Position numbers and translations under genes: made by a program
From: Symsagittifera roscoffensis
Taxonomy: Eukaryota > Xenacoelomorpha > Acoela > Convolutidae
Reading direction: 5' to 3'
DNA: 64,000 bases
Assembly (NCBI RefSeq): GCF_963678635.1
Contig: NC_087065.1
Coordinates: 75,215,345-75,279,344 of the forward strand
The notes under the pieces: model-generated
The model's database searches: none
Seen by the model: the letters and a program-made list of their open reading frames with translations, nothing else
Told to the model about the DNA's origin: nothing
Shown here: piece by piece, positions 1-11,290 of the stretch
Numbering within the stretch: position 1 is the first letter of the stretch
How the letters are laid out: each line of letters begins with the position of its first letter

Positions 1-352
1 AAGCGCCTGCCCTAATTGACGTAACACTACCCTAAATAACGAAAAGCGTCTGAAGTTTCTTAAAGTTTTGTTTTGCGGAAGAGTGAGGAACGTTTTTCTG
101 GTTGGAACTTGTCGATGTTTTTGTTGTTGTTGTTAAGCTCACAGGGGGCGCGTCCGGTATGCTCTAACCAAGTCCTAGAAACTTTGCTACTTCATTCGGC
201 GGAAGCCACATGTAAATTGGTGCTAGAGTAGGGGTGTTCTTATAACAAAAAAGTGTGAAGTGGTGTGTATCGAAAAGTACAATGGGGCAGTTGGGAGGGA
301 CGTTTGGGTCCATTCTGATCAAGTAAATCTTTACTATAACCGGAGCTTCATG

Positions 353-421
353 GGGTTTGCCTGGTGCCGCGAGGGAAGGATTTTTAAAGAGGGTTTGCCT
401 GGTGCCGCGAGGGAAGGATTT
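353..421. repeat. 31-bp direct repeat, two copies
   Basis: A 31-base unit beginning GGGTTTGCCTGG occurs at 353-383 and again, identical, at 391-421, separated by seven bases. It is more GC-rich than its surroundings. Nothing else could be assigned in the first 640 bases, and open frames that cross the repeat look like chance frames. Confidence 0.85.
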
Positions 422-739
422 CAGATTAGGAGATACCGGGGGGTTTGAGGGGCAGTACTTTTGGGGGAGGTGCATCTGCAATAGCCTGCTTGACACTTAG
501 AGTGGGTAGTTGTTTTAAAATCGTTTTTTATTTAAATTTTTGATAAGCGACAAACCATGTTTGTTAAAGTTGTTTAAAGTGGTAAAAGATGCAATTGCTT
601 TGTCTGGGAGGATATTTTCTATTCCGTGAACCTAAATCTCAAGTATTGTCGGGCGGATATCCCGGTGAGGTTTGGGGTGATGTTAATTATAAAGTAAGGT
701 GCTTTATGATATTTATGTTTTCAGCGTGAACTGGTTGAT

Positions 740-1585
740 AATTGATGATGGTGAGCAACAGTTTATGTTTCGCTTTCTGATTAAAATTGGTCTGACCAAA
801 GCTTTGCAGGTTACCAGTAGCGTATATTAAATTGATCCCAATATGTCCCCGAAAATGCCCTAAAAATTGCTATTATGCGCAAGGTTGCAGGGTTCTGCGA
901 AGTTAAGGGATGAGCCAAGGAAGACACCGAGTATTTTGAGTTGCTTTTCTAAAGGAAGGGCGGTAAAATCCATTTTCACTAGGAGGTCAGTATTGAACTC
1001 CTCGTTGAGCAAGGAAAAAGGCTGGCGGAGTTTTTTGATGAGGAAAGCATAAAGAGATCTGGACGTAAGTTCATGAAATTAATTTGAGAAAACAGGAAGT
1101 TTTTTGAAGTTTGCTCCACTAAACGAAGTCAGGGAAGTCGTCTGCGTGCGATTGTAAATTTTTTGTGAGGTGATAATGGCTCTCGTGAACGTAAGAATTG
1201 AAGAAAGAAGGTGATAAAACAGCCTTGTGAGACACCTGTGCCAATAATCTTAGATGTTGACAGAGCATCCCTAAAAAGTCTTCGCTTGGCGACCCCTCAA
1301 AAGTTTTGATCACCACGTAATTAAGCTTCCCGGTACGCTGGTGTCATGAAGGAGATCCAAAAGAGTTCGATGACAGACCATGTCGAAAGCTTCAGATAGT
1401 CAAGCTTTGTCGAAACTAATCTAGTGGGTGACCTTTGTTGTCTAAAACCGTCTATGATGAAAAAAGTTTCGAGGACTGAGAGTGCATCGGTCGAAAGCCT
1501 TTTTAATGGTCAGCTTTGTGTAGGTGTTTAATTAGGGTTTGGTGAGATAAAGATTCTAAAATTTTCATAGGTGGGCTTGAAATGA
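740..1585 (-). pseudogene. decayed LINE reverse transcriptase (first LINE remnant)
   Basis: Reading the minus strand in shifting frames gives a recognisable non-LTR reverse transcriptase. From high to low coordinates there is a KILESLSHQTLIKHL-like finger segment (about 1550), LSEAFDMVCHRTLLDLL (about 1400, matching the usual 'LSKAFDxVxH' motif), GTGVSQG followed in another frame by LSPSFFNSYV (about 1215), and the catalytic box as HADDF (about 1140). A thumb segment LKILGVFLGSSLNF lies near 920 and ALVRPIL near 800. Several frameshifts and stops separate these pieces, so no functional protein can be made. This is the 3' half of a jockey/CR1-type LINE and is separate from the longer LINE that follows. 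The order of motifs is strong evidence; the clade is a guess. Confidence 0.75.
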
Positions 1586-1599
1586 TACATTAAAAGTGT

Positions 1600-2869
1600 G
1601 TTGTGCATTAAAATTTTTGTAGTTTCTTTTGCCTTAAGTCTATTTGTCATTAAAAGTGATTGGATGAGTTCCTACCACATACTTAGAGCCATTTAACGAT
1701 CGATCACTTTCCAGAACCCAATACATGAAGTATGATTACTGAAAGTCTGGAGTAATTCCCGCTATTTTTTCTTTCTCTTTAGTCGTTTTGAAATCGTTTA
1801 AAAGTTGGTCTGACGGATTGGTTAATCTGTTGCTCTCCCTTTGTTTTGTTGGTTTCTTTGTTTCGTCATTTAGTGCAGCTATAAAGACACGATGACGGGC
1901 TGCATGAGTATGACGGGATGCAGAGTAAACAGTATCACGAAAAACTCGCTCAGTGGCATTTACATCTGGTATGTGATCGAAATCCGATTCAAAAATTTTC
2001 GCTAAGCAAGATCAAGTAAAATTGGGAAGAAGCGAGTGATATATCAGGTGATGATGTCGAAGAACTTCTATTATATAGCAGTTGACTTTGGTAGTGATTA
2101 TTTAGTGAGGATTGAAATTTTTCGGCGCCTAGTTTGGACCCGCGTGTCCGGTATTTCAGAGCACCGAAGTGGGGAATGAGTATCTGCATCGCCTTGTTCA
2201 ATGAAAGAATTTATTTCTCATTGTTAATGGTAAATATGCATATATCGAGAATTTAAACATGAAGCACCAGAAACAGTGATGGGACAGTTAACGAACCCAA
2301 TTGGGTTACAGAGCACTGCCTGTTTTATCAAATGAAATACGAAATTTGAGATCTTCAAAGAAAAGGAAAATTATATAAATCTAAAAACAAGAAAGAAAAT
2401 TTTGGAGAAAAAAAATACTGAAGTTTGAATAAACATAAAGCAGCAGATTTATGGCATTGTCTAGACAGGTTAATGTTCAATCGTAGTCGGTATAAAACCA
2501 AATTAAATAATAAAAGTAGTTTTAATTCATCACTCATAATTTTTGAAACTCGCAAGTCGTATGCACCCCCATTCGGTTTCAAAAACAAAATATTGAAATT
2601 GTTCACTTTACGGTTACTGCGTCTACTAACTGTGTCCTATCCTTTGAAGCCTCTCTATCATCAGTAGAATTGATTGGGGGCTAAACGTTCAGTAGACACC
2701 TAACTGAGCCCATGCGGCAGTAACCAGCGAACAAGCCCAAGTGTGGTTTTCAAAACGCCGAAGACGCATTGAAAACAATTTACAATTTTATTAGAAAAAA
2801 ATTTGAAACATACAGGCACTCCACATATTTCATTCTCCGGCCTTATCCTTGCATCCAAAAAAATGTCAA
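1600..2869. other. no identifiable feature
   Basis: AT-rich sequence between two antisense LINE remnants. Short open frames here show no motif I recognise. Some of it could be untranslated 3' sequence of the LINE at 2870-6549, whose 3' end lies at its low-coordinate side. Confidence 0.5.
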
Positions 2870-2889
2870 CAAAAAACAAATCTGATTAG

Positions 2890-4963
2890 CTCTTCATTTC
2901 TTAATGTAAACAGATCGCGAATTTCGTGGGCAATGTTTTGAATATCTGAGTTGGAAACCTGATCAAAAATTATTGGAATTAGGAAATTTTGTCTAAGTAT
3001 TTTAAAAAACTTAGCTCCTCTGTAACTAATTGAACTTTTTGAATTTTGCTTTTGAAATAAGGAATTTTCATTAGAATATAAGTTGACCTTCTGGTCACAT
3101 ACGACGGTTTATCAAAGACAAAAAGCTCATTTGAAAAAGTTTCAGAGTGTAGTCCTGCTATTGATCGCCAAACAAATTTGAGGAGTTCATACACATGCAG
3201 CTCGTGAACTGTTTAAAAAATTTTATCATTATAAACTTGTCGAATGTTTTCATATTTTCTTTTGAAAAAAATACATTGAATAATTTTCTTTTGGATAAAA
3301 AAAGGGTAAAAGGTTTGTGTAGGAAGTGTGACCATACACAAACATTCCATATTGTAAAATGAGCTTAATATTAGAGCCATAATAATCAATAATAACAGTT
3401 TTGGGAACATTTTGACGCATTTTGGAAACAATGCCACATTGTTTTCTAAGCTTAAATTGTATGAAATTAGTGTGAGAATTATATTTAAATTTAGAATCTA
3501 CAAACACCAAGATTTTTGCATGACTCCTCAATTTTCAAAGGTATGTTATGAATAAACAATTGCTGGTTGGAAGCACTGTTAAGAGATACACTAATTTGTA
3601 CCGTTTTGTCCATATTTAGATGTTTTTTTCAAAGTTAACCACTTATATATAGCTTTGAAGCCTTGATTGAAGCTCTCAACCGAGCAATTTAGTCCATTGA
3701 TGTTTGTGTCTTCCGAAAAAAGAAAAACTTTCGCTAAGTTTACAGACTCTTGGAAGGTCGTTATATATAAGAAAAAGCAGAGGCCCCAAAATGGATCCCT
3801 GTGGGTAACCACATTCCAGATTTCGCCACGTTGATCGCGTTTCACCAATTTGGACAACTTGTTTGCGGTACTTCAAGTAACTTTTAAACCAAAGTAAACG
3901 TTTTCCACTGACACTATACCCCATACCTTTCCAACTTATCTCGTGATCCATTGTGTCAAAAGCTTTTTTTAAATCAAGAAAAACTGTTCTCTTGGGTGAT
4001 TTAGTTTTTTTGTCTAAGCAATATTTCTCTGTTACTTCAGCAATAGCATCAATAGTACTGTGGTTTTTCGGAAACAAAATTGGTTGATGTAAATTAGTGA
4101 GTTTCTCTCAAGATAGCTGTACACTCGAATGTACATTGCTCGTTCAAATACCTTACTCCAGGTTACAAGAACTGATTTTGGTCGATAGTTGCTGACATCC
4201 AATTCCGATCCTGCTTTATATAAAGGATATACTACCGCTTGAGCCAGAGCGGTAGGAAAACATCCTGATTTAAAGAATAGTTGAATGAAGGAACAATTGC
4301 GAATGAACTAGCTTTAGCAATTAGATTAATAATTCCATCTATTCCAGAAGATAATTTGTTTTGTAGCGCTGAAGGAATGACTTAAATTTCATATTCAGTG
4401 ATTGAATTTAAACGCATGCAAAAACGAGGCTCAGAATAAAGTTGATCGGATTCTTAATTTAGATATTTGATTAGCTAAATGACTGCCAATAGAAGAAAAA
4501 AGTAATTGAACTCAATTGCTATGGCTGGTTTTTCGCTAACAATGTCGCCACTACTTCCATTTACCGAAACTATTGTTCTAGTTAATGTATTTGTTATACC
4601 CTTTAAATCATTTAGTAGTTTGTATGCTTTCCTTGAGTCACCAATACAATTTTTGAATTTATTATAGTGAAACTTTATTTTAAGTTTTTTATTTTCAATT
4701 TCAACTTGTCTCCTGACAGATTCAAAACGAAATCTTGCTCTAACATTATTTTTGTTTTTTGACCAAGCTTTATGAAGTCTGTTACGCTTGGATATTAAGT
4801 TTTTTATATGATTACTTAACCAGGAGCAGTCAACATTTCGTTTCTTGGTTTTTGATGTTCTAAGCGGCGCATATCTATTTAAAATATCATCGTATCTCGA
4901 TTGGAAATCTTCAAACAAGTCATTAACTGAGGATGTGTTTTCGAACGATTTAATTTTCTGCAA
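2890..4963 (-). pseudogene. LINE linker, reverse transcriptase and thumb, frameshifted
   Basis: An open stretch 4963-4475 (162 residues, basic, with KKRNVDCSWLSNHIK and RKAYKLLNDL) is the typical linker between endonuclease and RT. Then come segments with SNYRPKSVLVTWSKVFERAM (about 4190), FLDLKKAFDTMDHE (3990), and PQGSILGPLLFLIYNDLP (3790). The catalytic box near 3720 reads FSEDTN where FADDTN is usual, so a catalytic aspartate position is changed. The thumb follows (ILVFVDSKFKYNSH, YGMFVYGHTSYTNLLP at about 3340), then a YELLKFVW segment and KIPYFKSKIQ, with the reading frame ending near 2875. Five or more frame changes make it inactive. Motif order and spacing leave little doubt about the family. 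Confidence 0.85.
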
Positions 4964-5039
4964 CTCTTGAATTAAAGCGAAATTTAAGTTTTCGATTCGA
5001 GTGTTAGATTTTAAAAAAATCCTGTATCACGTTAAGAAT

Positions 5040-5690
5040 TTGCAGATAGATTGCATTCGCGAGGTTGTGGTTATCAGCTCTAGGATAAGGGGCAAGTGGT
5101 CAGAGAAGGATTGATCTTCAAGCGTATAAGCATTTTTTACAAAAACATCTTTCTTTATCATGTGGTCCAGAAGAGTATCAAATGTATTTCCTATTCGAGT
5201 TGGTTGTTAATTGACCTGATCGAAGTCGTTGCCTTCTATAGAATCAATATACTTTGAAGAGAGGTTGTTAGTTTTTAGGTTATCAATAATGAAATCACCG
5301 CACATTAGAACCCGATAATTTTGGCAGAAATTATGTCAAGAACATTTTCAAACTGTTTTAGAAAGCAAAATTTGTCAATTTTAGGAGGATTGTACACCAA
5401 CATTATCAAGAAGAATTCTTGATGAATCCTAACCAAAACTGTTAAAGTTCCGATGGTAGTTCTTCGATGAAAGTTACATTTTCTTTCAATTGTATCATCA
5501 TCACCTCTCCTCCAGTACTGGCTCTTGGCTTACTAATTACCTCATGATAACCTTTTATTTTACAGCTGTGTTTGTCGTCATATTCATGTAACCATGTTTA
5601 GGAAAATAATTTTAGGTGGTGATTCAAGGGAACTTGCAAGTGCTTCCAGTTCATCATGGTTTTTACGCAACGATCGTACATTTTAGGAAC
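5040..5690 (-). pseudogene. LINE endonuclease domain, frameshifted
   Basis: The minus strand from about 5675 encodes VRSLRKNHDELEALASSLES, the conserved N-terminal segment of LINE apurinic/apyrimidinic-like endonucleases ('NvRSLxxxxdEL'). Further on, near 5300, CGDFIIDNL matches the 'GDFNID' motif; then IGNTFDTLLDHMI and, near 5110, SDHLPLILEL, the catalytic SDH motif. These occur in different frames with an in-frame stop (QVN*Q) between them. The domain would nick target DNA to prime reverse transcription in an active element. Its position immediately between ORF1 and the linker/RT region supports the call. Confidence 0.78.
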
Positions 5691-5739
5691 TTTTGAAAAT
5701 GAATTAGGGTTTGGCAAGGAATGGTTTTGATAATGCTTG

Positions 5740-6549
5740 CTATTGCTTTACGAAGCAGCTTTCTATTTGATTCATTGAGTATTGCAGCTTCCTTCCTCCT
5801 TCATAGAGTCCTCGTACACAATGCGTTGAATTGTCAGGCTTGAATTTGAAAAAACTACTCCTTTCTCTTGTCCAAATAGATTCGAATCTGCCGTCTTCTT
5901 TCATAAGGTTGAAAAACTTGAGTCGCGTGGTTGTTAGGTCTTCGAAAACTTCGACTGAGCTCATCGGTTGAGTTTGTTTCAAATTTTTTGTTTCGCAGAA
6001 GTTCTTCTTTTGATATTCGCCTACAGAAGCGCACAATCATTGGCCGAGCTTTTGAGTTTCTCCCAGGTAACCTATGAGCAATTGAGATATCTGATTTTTC
6101 AACCAGCGCACCCATTTCACTACCTACACTCAAGACTTTTTCAATGCTACGAAATTCCTTTGTCCGTTATCGCCTGTGCTCTTCATTTCCGGTTATCCAA
6201 TTATCCCCACATTGTCCCGCCCATTATATCCTAGAAATTCTGCTTCTGATTTCTCAAATTACATTTTCTCGTCTCCATTTTTATTGTTTCCATGGTCTCC
6301 TTTAACACAGACTCTTTTATATCCTGCAGTCCATGGTTGATTAACGATTTGAAAATAACTGATAGCGATGTTTCCAATTTTTGGGATTTGCATCTCTAAT
6401 ACTTTCTCTATAGTCGATTCTATACTCTCGTCAAAGCTTTTGTTCGCTTCAGATACTGATTGCAAATCTGGGCTGAAAGACACACATTCGTTTTGAAGAA
6501 GATTTGGTGATCGGCGTCTGATCTTGAAATCGTAGCTGTGGAATAGCAT
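5740..6549 (-). pseudogene. LINE ORF1 protein, frameshifted
   Basis: The first open stretch starts with an ATG at 6549 and runs to 6259 (about 96 residues). After a gap with frame changes, a second stretch (about 6130-5860) carries DISIAHRLPGRNSKARPMIV and then RRISKEELLRNKK. That arrangement, a conserved 'xxHRxG....RPxIVxF' strand followed by a basic helix, is the hallmark of the L1-type ORF1 core (Transposase_22 family), an RNA-binding chaperone of the retrotransposon particle. A third frame carries the C-terminal part to 5740. At least two frameshifts are needed to link the parts, so it is non-functional. Family assignment rests on this motif and on the endonuclease following directly downstream. 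Confidence 0.72.
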
Positions 6550-6559
6550 TGTTCGATTC

Positions 6560-7489
6560 TTGGATGCTCAAATCTTCTGTTGGAACTCCATTGGTCAGGT
6601 CAGTGTTTTCCATTTTACGTCTCTGAAACTATTTAATAAGCTTATTACAAGAATTAGGCTTATCTTTTCAATACTGTTCAATAATCTATACAATACTGCT
6701 AATGGATTCAAGGCTTTTTCAAGACTATTCTATTCTGCAAGTAGAGTTGAAATGGTTGCTTTATAGTTCTTAGGATAGCTACTATAGGGAGGGATATGAA
6801 ATTTTGTGATATGCAGAATCTGACTGGTGACCTTTACATAAACACTTTGCGCCTCCATCAGAGTTCTGTCTCAACTTGTCATTTTCATCGTAGCGAAGAG
6901 TTGCAGTTTGTAGACCTCCTCGCTATCGCTGTTGGTCCTTGCTTAGTAAACGAGGGAGTGCAGGTTTTCGGATTTAGTTCGGTTTCTTGGAAAAAAAAAC
7001 CCATATGAATATGGTACTCGCAAATTAAAGCTGCTAATTTAGGTGCTTTCCCAGAGATGTCATCGCAGTTTAGCTGCAGAATTATCAGGGACCTATTTGA
7101 TGGTGAGAATGAATTGGCTTGGTTACTAGGGAGTTTGTCGCAGATAGCTGAAATGTAGTAGTGTCAGTGTTTAAAATCAAGGGGCGTTAGTTACTGGGGG
7201 AAGTGAAGTTGAGGAAGAGATAGAAGTAGGTCGGGAATTAGTTGCGGAATTTGTTAGTGGGAGGTGGCAAGATGTAATTCGCTGTGCAGGTGAGACAGTA
7301 AAAACCTGTCATGTTTCAGCCTGGTTAGACCCCTGCATTTTAAATTAAGCCATACACAAACATGGTACCACACGCTTGCTTGGGAACTGAGATTTTTGTG
7401 ATGTTTTGGGAGCAGCACTTTTGGACCCAAGAAATTGTCGATGAAACAATGCGGCCATCGGCCTTAAAAAAATCGGTATTGGTAGCTTT
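6560..7489. other. no confident feature; possible LINE 5' region
   Basis: On the minus strand near 6740-6640 a frame reads NSLEKALNPLAVLYRLLN, which could be the N-terminal coiled coil of the LINE ORF1 protein or chance. The rest is anonymous. Open frames on the + strand at 6560-6766 and 6796-7008 have no recognisable content. Confidence 0.35.
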
Positions 7490-7555
7490 AAAATCGGGGA
7501 AATATTTACCTTTCGATTTATACATATTTGTACATGCATGCAAACATCAGCGCCG

Positions 7556-7582
7556 TCACGAGAAAATCCTAGATCCACCGCT
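7556..7582. mobile_element. fragment of hAT-like MITE terminus
   Basis: The bases ACGAGAAAATCCTAGATCC and the following ACCGCTG match the 3' end of the complete hAT-like MITEs at 18432-18835 and 54146-54554 (consensus CTCGAGAAAATCCTAGATCC then GCCCCTG). It sits directly against a CATA repeat. A second copy of the same junction lies at 7943-7974, and about 65 bases before each copy also match each other, so the two are a local duplication. Confidence 0.65.
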
Positions 7583-7870
7583 GCATACATACATACATGC
7601 TTTCATTCATACATACCTACATGCATACCCACCTGCATACATTACTAAACGTATAACTAAAGACATACCGTCATACATACATACTAACATACTTTCATAA
7701 ATACATACATACCCACATGCATACATAATTACGTTCATACATACGTACGTACATACATACATACATACATACATACATACATACCTATATACATACCTAC
7801 ATACATATATACATACAAATATACATACATACATACATACATACATACATACATACGCACCTACATGCAT
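7583..7870. repeat. CATA tetranucleotide repeat, imperfect
   Basis: About 290 bases of (CATA)n with interruptions (CATTCATA, CATACCTA, CATGCATA). The long Met-Tyr-Val-Cys or Tyr-Ile-His-Thr frames through it are artefacts of the four-base unit. Confidence 0.95.
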
Positions 7871-7942
7871 ACAGGTAAAAAACTTTCGGGAAAATATTCA
7901 CCTTTCGATACATACATTTATGTACATGCATGCAAACATCAG

Positions 7943-7974
7943 CCCCCTCTCGAGAAAATCCTAGATCCACCCCT
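7943..7974. mobile_element. second fragment of hAT-like MITE terminus
   Basis: CTCGAGAAAATCCTAGATCC followed by ACCCCTTC matches the 3' terminus of the complete MITEs in this window and again abuts a CATA run. The preceding bases (from about 7880) repeat those before 7556. Confidence 0.7.
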
Positions 7975-8070
7975 TCATACATACATACATACATACATAC
8001 ATAACATAACATACATTCATACATACATTTATACATACATACATACATATATACATACGCTTCTACATGC
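7975..8070. repeat. CATA tetranucleotide repeat
   Basis: Second CATA tract, imperfect, about 95 bases, starting exactly where the MITE-terminus fragment ends. Confidence 0.95.
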
Positions 8071-8412
8071 ATACAGGTAACAAACAATTTTCAATTTTTC
8101 ATTCAATATCAAAACGTTTTTAAACTATTTTTTCTTCTTTTTATCATCAACGAAAACATTTTAAACAAGTTAGACGTTTCCAACCAACTGCTGAGCGACT
8201 CTTTAGCTGGAACATTAATCACACAAAAACTAACTAATAACAGCTCGATTTTGCTTTTGATGAGAATTCTGAAATTTTTTCAAGACTAATGGTCAATCAA
8301 TAAATGAACTGACAAATTCACTACTGTTTACAAAACAGTTCTCTCAAAAATTTAGTCATATGGGAAATTTTTCACTTTTTTGCCATTTGGGAGTTATTCC
8401 ATTTGAGAAATA

Positions 8413-8520
8413 ATACATACGAGCATACATACATTCATACATACATACATACATACATACATACATACATACATAAATACTTTCATACTCGCATAGATTC
8501 ATACATAGATACATACCTTT
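8413..8520. repeat. CATA tetranucleotide repeat
   Basis: Third CATA tract of about 100 bases, degrading into ATACTTTCATACTCGCATAG-like sequence at its end. No MITE fragment is visible beside this one. Confidence 0.93.
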
Positions 8521-9475
8521 AGGTGAACTTTTAAAAATCTGAACTCCGGCAATCGATCTATATCAGAGAAAAAAGAAGTCGAAAAGTTGTACATAATAGT
8601 TGAAACTTATATTCCGTCAAAAATTGAAAAGTTGAAACTTACTTTTCGGCAATATCATGAAAAGTCGGAACGCAAAGTAATCCCAGGGATTTGAGGAGCT
8701 CCCTAAAAGCAACATGCCGAAAACTCTCTTGAACTTTCTTGCCTACGACCTCGTGCAAAGTGCTATAAAATTTCAATGGATGAAGGGCTGAGCTGATGTT
8801 AAGATTGAACTTCGTGGCAGTGAACATAGTGAAGACACTTAGATAGGTCGTGATGATTTCTATTTTTTTTCTGGAAAAATTAAAAAATTTCATGGTTTGA
8901 CTTGGTTTCTTCAAGCTGAGAGAGTTTTCTTAGTGAACAGATAGGCAAGCTCCGCTCTCGAACAGTAAAGATGGAAAGGTCACGAAAAACGTGATCGACA
9001 TCTAGTTTCTAAAGTGGATATTAGGTTTTAGGCTTCCCTGTGGAATAAAAAAATACCGTAAGATCCATTTTGCTAAAGTTCGGTTAATTTTATCAGAAAA
9101 GTATTAATCAATAGCTTGATTTGATATTCCTTTCTTTGAAATTTAGTTGAAGAGTTTTTCGAAAATTAGGTCTTTTTTATGTTTCCTTTCGTTCGCGTTT
9201 TACCATTTTCTTTGCGATCGGATAAATGAAAAATATGATTTTCGTTAAATCAAATGTGATGATATTGCTAGTTGTGGTAATTAATAAGTATTTTAATTTA
9301 GCTGATGAAATCTTTGTCAATGTGGCCATTTTACTACTGTGACTCTGTTGATAACCTGGTAATATTCTGTCTTTTTTTACTTCTCTGTTATAATAAGGTT
9401 TATATCTATACTCTCTCGCTGAACAGCTTGATCTGAGGCTTTCTTGAAATTAAATGATTTCCTGGTGTGTTCCAG
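8521..9475. other. region before the SETD2 exon, with one unassigned open frame and a repeat copy
   Basis: A minus-strand frame at 8639-8890 (LHPLKFYSTLHEVVGKKVQE in its middle) is slightly richer in G+C than its surroundings, but I recognise no family and no clear splice or start context, so it is not called as a gene. From 8943 the sequence is a diverged copy of 10046-10440, on the other side of the SETD2 exon. Confidence 0.4.
8943..9200. repeat. repeat copy with conserved hairpin, left of the SETD2 exon
   Basis: Begins AGGCAAGCTCCG and contains GGTCACGAAAAACGTGATCG, a short perfect hairpin (TCACG, AAAAA loop, CGTGA). The same block recurs at 10046-10260 with the hairpin bases unchanged while the flanks have diverged. 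Confidence 0.65.
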
Positions 9476-9853
9476 CCCTCAAGAGGCGTCCTTGGACTTC
9501 CGCTACCATTTGAGTCAGCAAACGTTCCAGCAAACCGCCAATCAGCATTTAACAATAGCCAGCCTCTGCAACATCATCGCCCTCAAACATCATCACATAT
9601 TGGACATAAGTTGCACCATCACCATTCCTCTTATTCGAGAAGCAACTTATCGAATGCTGGACACCGAAGTTCAACTAGTGCAAAGAGGTCCTCAGGAACT
9701 GCAGTTGTGAGTAGTGTCGCAAAGCAGGCCAAGGAAGAGTTTATGGAAAAGGTGTCCAAGGTAGTGGTGCAGACTCTGAACTCTCATCTTAGGAGTGACT
9801 GCAAGGTTGGCAGAATCCGCTCAGCCGACGACTTCAAGTTCCTAGCCAGAAAG
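9476..9853 (+). CDS. SETD2: SETD2-like histone H3K36 methyltransferase, penultimate coding exon (start of SRI domain)
   Basis: This exon of 126 codons begins after the acceptor TGTGTTCCAG (AG at 9474-9475) and ends at AAG|GTCAGT (donor GT at 9854-9855), both phase 0. Residues 1-75 form a low-complexity linker rich in His, Ser and Arg. From about residue 80 the sequence VSSVAKQAKEEFMEKVSKVV leads into LNSHLRSDCKVGRI and DDFKFLARK, the first helices of the SRI domain, which in SETD2/Set2 binds the doubly phosphorylated C-terminal repeats of elongating RNA polymerase II. The catalytic SET domain is not visible in this window and should lie upstream. GC content is clearly above the local background. 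Assignment is by recall of the diagnostic DCKVGRI and FKxLARK motifs and is strong because the next exon continues the domain correctly. Confidence 0.88.
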
Positions 9854-10045
9854 GTCAGTATTTGTTCTTAATAATCGAGGTAGGGGTGCATAATAATTTC
9901 GAAGCAATGTAATTAATTCGCAAGCGATTATTCAAAAAAATTGTCAGATGTGCAAGAGTCGATGAATGCAGTGAAGACTCTTTTGTAGGTCTGATGACTT
10001 TTTTTCGTTTTCATTTGAGTGGTTTGGCTATCGATTTCTTTTAAA

Positions 10046-10260
10046 GGAAGGCAAACTCCGCCATCAAACAGCAAAAAAAATAAAGGTCACGAAAAACGTG
10101 ATCGAATTCTAGTTTGAAATCGGATTTTAATTTTCAGATAACCTAGCGGATTAAAAAAATTACTAATTGATCCAGTTTTCTCAAATGGTTAATATTATCA
10201 AAATTGTCAATCATAAATTGTTCTATAAATTTCAAGAGTTTTAAAGCCCTCTATTTTTTC
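10046..10260. repeat. repeat copy with conserved hairpin, right of the SETD2 exon
   Basis: Partner of 8943-9200. The hairpin GGTCACGAAAAACGTGATCG is kept exactly. Similarity fades after about 10260. Confidence 0.65.
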
Positions 10261-10547
10261 TTCAAAATTCGAAAGTTGAGATTTTTTCAAAAAAAAACAT
10301 CTCTGTATTTTTACTGTTTGCTTGCGTTCATTGACTCTTTTGTCAGTTGGCTATGTTTTGATTTGGGTATCTGTCTGCTTAAATCGCTAGAGCTGCAAAG
10401 CATGGCGATTTTTCTCAAATCAGTTGCTGATTTTTAGCTCGTATAGTTTGATGATGATATCAAGGTTTTTAGCAGGTACGTTAGGTACTTTTAACTTAAA
10501 CCCATCGCCTAAAACTTAATAGACGCAATGTTTCGGCGGTTTTTATA

Positions 10548-11290
10548 GGGGACAATAGTTAACAAAAAGCGTTGGGGACAATGTTTAAGCGAAAGGCATG
10601 CATTTTCTGAAAAACAAGTTTTCCAATCCACAACTATTATGATGTTCCACATTCTGGACAACTAGTATGATTTTCAATAATCTTATCTATTTATTTACCT
10701 ATATATCTATTATTTAAACTCAACGACAAATTTTTTCTGGACAATAGTTGAGTGAAAGGCATGAATGTTCTAGAAGTTCTTTTCAATAGAAATTTATAGG
10801 GGACAATGGTTAACAAGAGGCGTCAGGACAATGTTTGAGCGAAAGGCATGCATTTTCTGAAAAACAAGTTTTCCAATCCACATTCTGGACAGCTGTTTTG
10901 GATAACTATTATAATGTTCCATATTCTGGACAACTAGTATGATTTTCAATAATCTTAACTATTTATTTATCTTTGTATCTATTATTTAAACTCAACGACA
11001 AATTCTTTCTGGACAATAGTTGAGTGAAAGGCATGGATTTTCTAGAAGTTCTTTTCAATAGAAATTTATACGGGACAATGTTTAAGCGAAAGGCATGAAA
11101 TTTATCCAAAAGGCATGAAATATATCCAATTTTCTAAAAAAAAAAAACGAGTTTTCCAATCCACATTCTGGACAGCTGTTTTGGATAACTATTATGATGT
11201 TCCACATTCTGGACAACTATTATGGTTTTCAATAATCTTATCTATGTATTTGGCAAAAGGCATGAATTTTCTAGAAGTTTTTTTCAATTC
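10548..11290. repeat. three-unit tandem repeat in the SETD2 intron
   Basis: Units begin at 10548, 10799 and 11070, with spacings of 251 and 271 bases. Each contains GGGACAATGTTTAAGCGAAA-like sequence, AGGCATG, a block AAGTTTTCCAATCCACA, TTCTGGACAACTA, and TTTCAATAATCTTA. Units 2 and 3 also carry ATTCTGGACAGCTGTTTTGG. The third unit is shortened at its end and has a short internal duplication around AGGCATGAAAT. No open frame or promoter-like content was recognised. Confidence 0.88.

Larger units (their letters stand above)
2870..6549 (-). mobile_element. nearly complete non-LTR retrotransposon (CR1/jockey-like LINE), antisense, decayed
   Basis: The element reads on the minus strand in the canonical order: an ORF1 protein with an L1-like nucleic-acid-binding core, then apurinic-type endonuclease, linker, reverse transcriptase and C-terminal thumb region ending in a stop near 2870. 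About 3.7 kb of coding length is present, close to the full coding content of such elements. Multiple frameshifts and stops interrupt every domain. I could not fix the 5' end (above 6549), a poly-A or microsatellite tail, or target-site duplications. It is probably an old, inactive insertion. Confidence 0.82.

Noticed and set aside
7345-8087. Several open frames of 70-110 codons with Met-Tyr-Val-Cys or His-Thr-Tyr-Ile repeats
   Set aside because: They are translations of CATA microsatellites, which remain open in most frames.
10548-11290. CRISPR-like array of spaced repeats
   Set aside because: Units are long (about 260 bases), eukaryotic and intronic, with no short repeat-spacer periodicity.
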